Below are positions 58,945 to 64,000 of a DNA stretch of 64,000 nt, in pieces; the first letter of the stretch is position 1, and each line of letters starts with the position of its first letter. The notes under the pieces were generated by a model. The model was not told where the DNA came from, searched no databases, and worked only from the letters and a program-made list of their open reading frames with translations. Location: positions 1-64,000 of the forward strand of contig NZ_VIRS01000030.1 in assembly GCF_006912135.1 (NCBI RefSeq), read 5' to 3'. Made by a program: the position numbers and the translations under genes. The stretch is from Cryptosporangium phraense. GTDB lineage: Bacteria; Actinomycetota; Actinomycetes; Mycobacteriales; Cryptosporangiaceae.

Positions 58945-61583
58945 CGGCGGGTACGGATGCGCTTGAGGATGAGCTCGGCAACATCGCTATCGACGTCGCC
59001 GAGGACGTCGGCGACCGTATCCACGTCGGCTGAGTCCCAGTCCTCGCGGGTGGGGAACCTTGCGGCGAGCCTGGCGATCGTGGCCGGTGGCAACGTCAGG
59101 GAGGGTCCGAGCAGCACCGACAGCCGTCGGGGAGACAGGTACTGTGCCCGGTCGGGGGCGTCGAGGAGAGCCTGGACCATCGCGTGCTTGCGCATCTCGG
59201 TAGCCAGGCGCTGATCGACGGAGCCGTCGACCGGGTCGTAGTCGATGTAGATGAGGGAACGTAGGTCGGCCGGGAGCGGCGGCTCGGTGCCCGTCTTGCG
59301 CAGTAGGACGAATGGACGGTTGTGGCGGTCGGAAAACGCGGCGCCCAACTCGAACATCACATTCGGATTCGCGTCGGTCACTTCGGCGATGAACGCGTCG
59401 GCCTGACGCATGACGGTTTCGACGTTCTCGAGCACGCGGTGATCGTCGTACCGATCGTTACCGACGACCAATTGACAGCCCCACTCGTCCTCGACGACCC
59501 GCCGGCACGCATCGATAGTAGGCCGGAATTCGTCGGCGAAAGGCGTGATCATGAAGAAGATCCGGTGCTTCATGGGTCGGCCGCGCAACGCCCGCCGGCG
59601 CCGGTCCTCGTCTTCGATCTGCGTCTTGATCGCGTCAAGTTGACTCTGCGATTCCAGGTAGTCCAGGCTGCGGCCGATCAGGCGCTGGAACTGACTGTGG
59701 AAGATCGAGGCATCCGTGGACGTGATCAGCTCCCGATTCGCCAGAACCGCGTCGTTGTACAGAGCCAGCATCAGCTCCTGGACGGCTGGGTCGGTGAGAT
59801 TTTGTCGGGCGATCCGCTGGACCAGTGCGTTCTCGGCGTTGATGGTCAGCCGCAGCGCCTCGGCTGCAGTGCGGCGAGCCAGTTCGTCGGCCATCTGACG
59901 GACGTCGTCGGGCTGATTCGGGTCCAGCCGCAGTTCCTGCGCGCGCCGCTGAGCGTAAGACCGATGATCGGAGCGGATGACCGCGGTGATGGTCGCTGGC
60001 TGAAAGCGGCGTGCCTCGGTGCGAATCTGACCCCCAAAAGCCGTCCGCACGGTCAGCGACATCATCTCGGCCAGCCGCTGCACCGCGGCGTCGGTCTCTC
60101 CGAGCCGACGGAAGACAGCGGGATCGTCTTCGCGGTCGACGTGCACCAGGGTGAGGTCGCGATCCGGCAGGCGGGTGTACGCCTCCAGCAGCTCCGATTC
60201 GAACGGACCCGAAGCGTCGACGACGACGCTTCCGGCCGCGTCGGCGATCTCGAAGTACTGCGACGCCGTGCTGGGTGTGGTGAAGCACGGCAGCCGAGTG
60301 GGTTCGCCGGTCCGGGCGGGCACCTGGGCAATGATCTCTGGTAGGGAGCGGAGTTCGCCCGGCGTATCGATCCCGGGTAGTTCGAGGATTTCGTCGGCAC
60401 CGACCGAGGACTGTGCCGCGTCCAGGCGAGGGAGCGGTGCCGGTCGACTCCATGCGCCCTTGTTCGTGCGCCAGAGGAGTAGGTCGGCGAACCGTCGGAA
60501 GAACTCGTCGTAGTAGAAGCAGGCCGCGGTGAAGCCGAGCCGATGGAAGCGGGCAATGTCTACAAAACGCGCGTTGTCGTCTTCACGAAGTTGCTCGAGG
60601 TGGGCGATGATCACGTCACCCAGTGCCTCGCTGACCCGCGCAGCGGCATCGTCCCGAAGGAAGTTGTCGCGGGCGGCGGTCGGGGTCAGGTCCGGCGTGT
60701 TGATGATGCCGTTCACGAATCGGGCCCAGCGTGGCAGGATGTCGGCCGCGGCGTTGTCGCAGAGGAACATGCGGTTTTGATAGACCCGGGCGACCCGCGG
60801 CTGGTCGACGCTGACCAGTCGTGTCCGACTGATGTAGAGCACGCCGTCGATGTGCACGTCACCGCGTACCCGAACCGGTATCGCTTCCAGCACCGAGTCG
60901 CTCATCGTCCGGCTCAGGTAGGCGTAGTTGCCGATCCACAGCTCTTGGGGCGACAGTCCGGTCTTCTCCCACGGCATGTGCATGGTGTTTTCGGGATCGG
61001 CGCTGCCGTTGAGGTAGATCGGGATCTGCAGCATGTCCGCATACTTGCGGATCAGCTCGCGAACCTCGGTCTCCTGGATCAGCCCCCGATCGGACACGTC
61101 CCGCAGCCGGACGGTGACCGACGTCCCGACGGCTGGCACCTCGCACTCGCTGATCCGGTACTGCTTGCTGCCGTCGTTCTCCCAGAGCCAGCCCGCTGAT
61201 TCGCCGTCCTTGCGTGTGCGCACCTGAACGCTCGCCGCGACCACGAACGCCGACAGAAAGCCGATCCCGAACTGTCCGATCAGGCCTTCCGTCTCGTCAC
61301 GTTCGAGCCGGGTCAGGCTCTTGCCGATGTTAGAGAGGTATTCGACGAGGTCGTCGTGATTCATGCCGACACCGTTGTCGCGGACCGTAATTTCGAGATC
61401 CTGCGGTCGCGTCTCGATGTCGATACGTCCGGTACCCGAACTTCCGACCCGCCGACGGACGCCGTCGTGGGCGTTCTGGATCAGCTCTCGGATGAAGACC
61501 TTCTTTTCGCTGTAAAGATTTTGGGCAACGAGTCGGATCAGACCCTCGAAATCGAATTGCATCTCATTGACCGATGTGTCCAT
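58941..61583 (-). CDS. HSP90-family ATPase fused to a TIR/deoxyribosyltransferase-like domain
   Basis: 880 residues from the ATG at 61583 (GGGGG ribosome site). The GHKL ATPase (~1-215) has ELIQNAHD (E33, N37), DNGVGM (69-74), IGKSL and GQFGIGF (103-109). HSP90 middle and C-terminal-like regions run to ~640. At ~670-790 a flavodoxin-like effector domain appears: HRIFFMITPFADEF, then a mid-domain DAFIAEVTDANPNVMFELGAAFSDR whose Glu fits the catalytic Glu of TIR/NDT-like NAD or nucleotide-glycosidases. A helix-hairpin-helix-like tail (~815-880) ends it. Ordinary actinobacterial HSP90 homologues stop near 620. Chaperone-gated effector function is an inference. It is coupled to the TPR gene. Confidence 0.85.
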   Translation of the reverse strand: MDTSVNEMQFDFEGLIRLVAQNLYSEKKVFIRELIQNAHDGVRRRVGSSGTGRIDIETRPQDLEITVRDNGVGMNHDDLVEYLSNIGKSLTRLERDETEGLIGQFGIGFLSAFVVAASVQVRTRKDGESAGWLWENDGSKQYRISECEVPAVGTSVTVRLRDVSDRGLIQETEVRELIRKYADMLQIPIYLNGSADPENTMHMPWEKTGLSPQELWIGNYAYLSRTMSDSVLEAIPVRVRGDVHIDGVLYISRTRLVSVDQPRVARVYQNRMFLCDNAAADILPRWARFVNGIINTPDLTPTAARDNFLRDDAAARVSEALGDVIIAHLEQLREDDNARFVDIARFHRLGFTAACFYYDEFFRRFADLLLWRTNKGAWSRPAPLPRLDAAQSSVGADEILELPGIDTPGELRSLPEIIAQVPARTGEPTRLPCFTTPSTASQYFEIADAAGSVVVDASGPFESELLEAYTRLPDRDLTLVHVDREDDPAVFRRLGETDAAVQRLAEMMSLTVRTAFGGQIRTEARRFQPATITAVIRSDHRSYAQRRAQELRLDPNQPDDVRQMADELARRTAAEALRLTINAENALVQRIARQNLTDPAVQELMLALYNDAVLANRELITSTDASIFHSQFQRLIGRSLDYLESQSQLDAIKTQIEDEDRRRRALRGRPMKHRIFFMITPFADEFRPTIDACRRVVEDEWGCQLVVGNDRYDDHRVLENVETVMRQADAFIAEVTDANPNVMFELGAAFSDRHNRPFVLLRKTGTEPPLPADLRSLIYIDYDPVDGSVDQRLATEMRKHAMVQALLDAPDRAQYLSPRRLSVLLGPSLTLPPATIARLAARFPTREDWDSADVDTVADVLGDVDSDVAELILKRIRTRR

Positions 61584-61754
61584 CGGAACCCCCTGCGTAC
61601 CCCGAGCGCATCGTCCGGCACACATACCCCCGGCCGGAGACCGCGAATCTACCCTTGACTGCCTAGGCTGGCTCTCGGAAAGCCGAAGAAGATCCCGATC
61701 CGCGACGGCCGGGTCATACTGTCGTTATACCGGGCGGAATCTGTCCTGTGACCT

Positions 61755-61766
61755 GTCAGCGCTGAC
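61755..61766. promoter_or_regulatory. Palindrome upstream of the HSP90-fusion gene
   Basis: GTCAGCGCTGAC, a perfect 12-base palindrome, 172 bases ahead of the gene start and identical to the core of the site before pntA. The 224-base gap (61584-61807) also holds an A/T-richer patch with GGTATAACGACAGTATGAC on the minus strand, a possible promoter. Confidence 0.3.
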
Positions 61767-61807
61767 CATCCGTGCCGGGGCGGCCGAATGCTCAGTGCGC
61801 GTGGGGC

Positions 61808-62304
61808 TCAGAGCCAGCGGCGGACTCCGCCGTGGCCGGAGCAGGTTCCCTGGCGGTGTTGGCTGTAGCTGTACGAGCCGTCCTCGCACTGGGCGCTGGC
61901 GCGGGCCGGCTCGGATCCCGGGCGGTGGACGCAGTTGCCGTTGGAATTGACGTAGTAGTCGCCTCCGCAGGCCGAGTAGTCGTCCGCGGGCGGTCGGGCA
62001 GCGGCCGTCGTACGCCCGGGTGCCGGTCGCTTCGTCGGTGGGTCGACGACGACCGGCTCGTTCGCCGGGAGGCCTTCGACGGCGAGGTCCTGGACGGCGA
62101 GGTTTCGGACGGCGAGGTCTTGGACAGCGAGGCCGCCGACGGCGAGGTCAGCGACGGGGAGGCGGTCGGCGTCGTCGCCGGGAGGACGGCTTCCTGTGAT
62201 CGCGGTGCCGCCGTCGTAGCGGCCGCCGAGTACAGGCCGCCGGCGGTGGGCGTGGTGGTGACCGCGGTCTTCGCGGTCCCGCCGGTGAGCGCCGCACCGA
62301 CCAC
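61808..62304 (-). pseudogene. DUF3761 protein with apparent frameshift
   Basis: The C-terminal ~60 codons read a DUF3761-like domain (YSACGGDYYVNSNGNCVHRP, then AQCEDGSYSYSQHRQGTCSGHGGVRRWL, stop at 61808). Going upstream, good codon bias in that frame ends within a 15-base tandem repeat at ~62060-62160 and resumes in another frame (VVGAALTGGTAKTAVTTTPT, then Ser/Thr/Pro linker). A single-base slip in the repeat explains this. Start near 62304 is tentative. It could be a real inactivation, phase variation by slippage, or a sequencing error. DUF3761 proteins are usually exported, but no signal peptide is visible here. Confidence 0.5.
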
Positions 62305-62528
62305 CCGGAAGAGGATGCACCCCTGAGAACAGCAGGGCCGATGATCTGGCCGATGTCGCGGCGGTCTCGGCGCCCGGTAAGGAGCCCCCCACCCGCCACG
62401 CCGCGGATCGAACGGGCGAAACGAAACAGCGCACCGGGTGTCCCCTATCCACTGTGGCCGGAAGCGCCTGTCCGGGCGTGGCAGTCGACGTGCTCGGCTA
62501 GCGTGGTCTGGACGATCGGAGCACACAG

Positions 62529-62966
62529 ATGCGTAACGCCGAACTGGCAAAGCTCGACGGGCTGATCGGTGAGTGGGCGACGACGCTGTCCGACGCCTGG
62601 TTCCTCGACGCCGGCGTCGTCGTCCTGGGCACGACGAGCATCGCCCGGCTGGGGGAGTCGCTGCTGATCATGCGCACGATGCTGCCCGGCCGCAGCGAGA
62701 GCTCCGAGATGACGTTCGTGATCGGGCGCAGCGACCCGAACGACACGTTCGTCGCGCTCTACGAGGACGAGCGGGGCGTCTGCCGCGAGTTCGCGATGCG
62801 GTTCGACGAGGAGCACTGGACGCTCTCCCGCGAGGACCCCGACATGCACCAGCGCTTCCTGGCCGACGTGGAGGGCGACCGCGTCTTCGGTCGCTGGGAG
62901 GCCTCCGACGACGAGGGTGCGACCTGGCGCAAGGACTTCGACCTGACGTTCGAGCGATCCGCCTGA
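62529..62966 (+). CDS. Hypothetical small beta-rich protein
   Basis: 145 residues with an antiparallel beta pattern (LDGLIGEWATTLSDAWF, GTTSIARLGESLLIMRT, EMTFVIGRSDPNDTFVALYEDERGVCREFAMRFDEEHWTLSRE, RWEASDDEGATWRKDFDLTFE), resembling the calycin-like THAP4/nitrobindin or DUF1579 shape. The GEW near residue 14-16 fits the lipocalin-type start motif. No heme ligand can be assigned. Cytoplasmic, single gene. Its 3' end is five bases from the opposing zinc-ribbon gene. Confidence 0.72.
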   Translation: MRNAELAKLDGLIGEWATTLSDAWFLDAGVVVLGTTSIARLGESLLIMRTMLPGRSESSEMTFVIGRSDPNDTFVALYEDERGVCREFAMRFDEEHWTLSREDPDMHQRFLADVEGDRVFGRWEASDDEGATWRKDFDLTFERSA

Positions 62967-62971
62967 GACCG

Positions 62972-63232
62972 CTAGAGCCACTCACCCGCGTACAGCTCCA
63001 GATGCCCGCAGCGCTGGCAGCGGAACGCCCGGATCGCCCGGCGGGGCTTGCCCATCCGGCGCGCCCCGCCGAAGATCCCGCGCTCGAGCGGCCCGGGAAT
63101 CCAGCGGGAGAAGCCCTGCGAGTACTCGCCCGAGTCCTCGACGAACCCCTCCTCGATCGCCGGGTTGCCGCACGCCGTGCACCCGAACCCGACGAACTGC
63201 CCCGCTGGTGCGTCCCCGTTCCCGGTCGTCAT
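62972..63232 (-). CDS. Zinc-ribbon small protein
   Basis: 86 residues from the ATG at 63232. Two CxxC knuckles, C18/C21 (FGCTACG) and C72/C75 (FRCQRCG), bracket a hydrophobic loop with WIPGPLERGIFGG, as in the zinc-ribbon DUF6487-like family. It may bind nucleic acid or protein; function unknown. A longer start at 63259 has no better ribosome site. It lies just downstream of the amidase gene on the same strand. Confidence 0.75.
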   Translation of the reverse strand: MTTGNGDAPAGQFVGFGCTACGNPAIEEGFVEDSGEYSQGFSRWIPGPLERGIFGGARRMGKPRRAIRAFRCQRCGHLELYAGEWL

Positions 63233-63262
63233 GCCCCGAGTATCACGCCGCCTGTCCACCCT

Positions 63263-63322
63263 CCGGCGAACGCCCGCCTGGCGGCGGCCCCGCCGGCGAA
63301 CGCCCGCCTGTCGGCGGCCCCG
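63263..63322. repeat. Two-copy 30-bp tandem repeat after the amidase gene
   Basis: CCGGCGAACGCCCGCCTGGC... recurs once with a single mismatch (G to T), directly downstream of the amidase stop. On the minus strand it can be read as Gly/Pro-rich TAGPPTGGRSPAG in a frame that differs from the amidase, so it may be a relic of a longer tail. Confidence 0.7.
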
Positions 63323-63340
63323 CCGTCGGACGTCCCGCCG

Positions 63341-64000
63341 TCAGACCCCCACCGGCGGACGTCGTCCGGCCCATGGCAGCTCGACCTCCAGCAACCCCGC
63401 CACCTGGAGCAGCAGATCCTCTCGCCACGGCGCGGCCACGAGCTGCACCCCGACCGGCAGCCCGGTCGCCTCGTCGAACCCGACCGGCACCGAGATCGCC
63501 GGCATCCCGGTCACGTTGAACAGCGACGTGAACACCGCCATCGGGTAGCTGTTCAGCAGCGGTGACAGCGCGCCCCCGCCCCGCCAGAACCCGACCGGCG
63601 GCGGCAGGCACGCCATCGTCGGCGTGACCAGCAGGTCGAACCCGGCCACGAACCCCTCGACGATCCGCCGCGAGAAGACCTGGGTGTGCTGCACGGCCTC
63701 GGCGTAGGTCCACGAGTCGGTGGCCCGCGCCTCCTCCCGCAGCACCCGGTTGTGCGGTTCGACCCGATCCGGGTCGGCCAGCGGTATCCCGGCCGCGCCG
63801 ATGTTCCAGATCGTCGTGAACGCCCCGAGCAGTTCCTCGGCCGGCGGCAGCGGCAGCGTCTGGTCCACCGGACAGTGGCCGGCCGACTCCAGCGCGCGCA
63901 GGATCGCCGACACCGCGGCCACGCAGGCCGGGTCGACGTCGATGCCCTCGATCGGCGACCCGGTCAGGGCCCCGACCCGCAACCCGCGCGGGGCCGGCGT
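63341..64000 (-). CDS. Amidase signature family, C-terminal part (5' end outside window)
   Basis: About 220 residues remain, the frame being open to base 64000. PRGLRVGALTGSPIEGIDVDP starts the visible part; TPTMACLPPPVG and NVTGMPAISVPVGFDEATGLPVGVQLVAAPWRED are the conserved C-terminal features of the family. The Ser-Ser-Lys catalytic region lies upstream, outside the window. It probably hydrolyses a carboxamide; GatA is unlikely, as the gatCAB genes are not adjacent here. Confidence 0.9.
   Translation of the reverse strand, partial: TPAPRGLRVGALTGSPIEGIDVDPACVAAVSAILRALESAGHCPVDQTLPLPPAEELLGAFTTIWNIGAAGIPLADPDRVEPHNRVLREEARATDSWTYAEAVQHTQVFSRRIVEGFVAGFDLLVTPTMACLPPPVGFWRGGGALSPLLNSYPMAVFTSLFNVTGMPAISVPVGFDEATGLPVGVQLVAAPWREDLLLQVAGLLEVELPWAGRRPPVGV

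Noticed and set aside
61772-62326. Plus-strand frame opposite the DUF3761 gene
   Set aside because: Its Asp/Gly/Glu repeat is the antisense of the Ser/Thr/Pro linker repeat; the DUF3761 domain fixes the minus strand.

Overview
The window comes from a very GC-rich actinobacterial chromosome. The signs are strong G/C at third codon positions, GTG starts, many 4-base start/stop overlaps, a mycothiol-dependent maleylpyruvate isomerase-type protein, LGFP repeats, DUF3618 and holin-type envelope proteins, and a Pro/Ala/Gly-rich receptor Ser/Thr kinase. A soil actinomycete of the Frankiales/Cryptosporangium or Micromonospora type would fit, but the genus is a guess. No rRNA, tRNA, CRISPR array, insertion sequence or integrase was seen.

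Layout. 1-4725: end of an MFS transporter, a DinB/mycothiol-type protein, a four-Cys small protein, a DUF4062-LGFP fusion, KptA and a P-loop kinase. 4766-12079: a sugar regulon with PfkB kinase, LacI regulator, FGGY kinase, LacD/YihT-type aldolase and a ribose-type ABC importer, carrying three similar LacI-type operators and ending at a 16-bp hairpin. 12089-17040: a membrane protein, a NarL-type two-component pair and a GGDEF-EAL protein. 17037-25068 (minus strand): a phytase-like esterase, a long Ser/Thr kinase, transhydrogenase pntAB, a small protein and an OmpR-type DNA-binding protein without a receiver. 25167-33054: PhoD coupled to a fatty acid desaturase, MMPL transporter, His-type 3Fe-4S ferredoxin, class B-like acid phosphatase, and a three-gene envelope operon.

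33180-42995: TspO, an alditol oxidase, a 736-bp stretch with apparent gene remnants, a CPA1 antiporter, FtsH, an ArsR/SRPBCC pair, topoisomerase IB, a Pth2 protein and peptide deformylase. 43168-48356: a glnT-glxBCD operon with its XRE/cupin regulator (gamma-glutamylmethylamide or N-methylglutamate-type nitrogen chemistry). 48476-52599: a GntR regulator divergent from galB, galC, galD and an extradiol dioxygenase, read as a lower pathway for gallate-like rings. 52499-57772: a membrane GGDEF-EAL protein and a TetR-controlled DrrAB-type exporter. 57775-61583: a two-gene unit of an HSP90-family ATPase fused to a TIR/deoxyribosyltransferase-like domain plus a helical-repeat partner. 61808-64000: a frameshifted DUF3761 gene, two small proteins and the C-terminal part of an amidase.

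The strongest candidate for an undescribed system is the HSP90-TIR-like/TPR pair. Its A/T-richer codon use contrasts with its neighbours, as expected for an acquired conflict or defence module. A second TIR-like architecture, DUF4062 fused to LGFP repeats, lies at 1812-3629.
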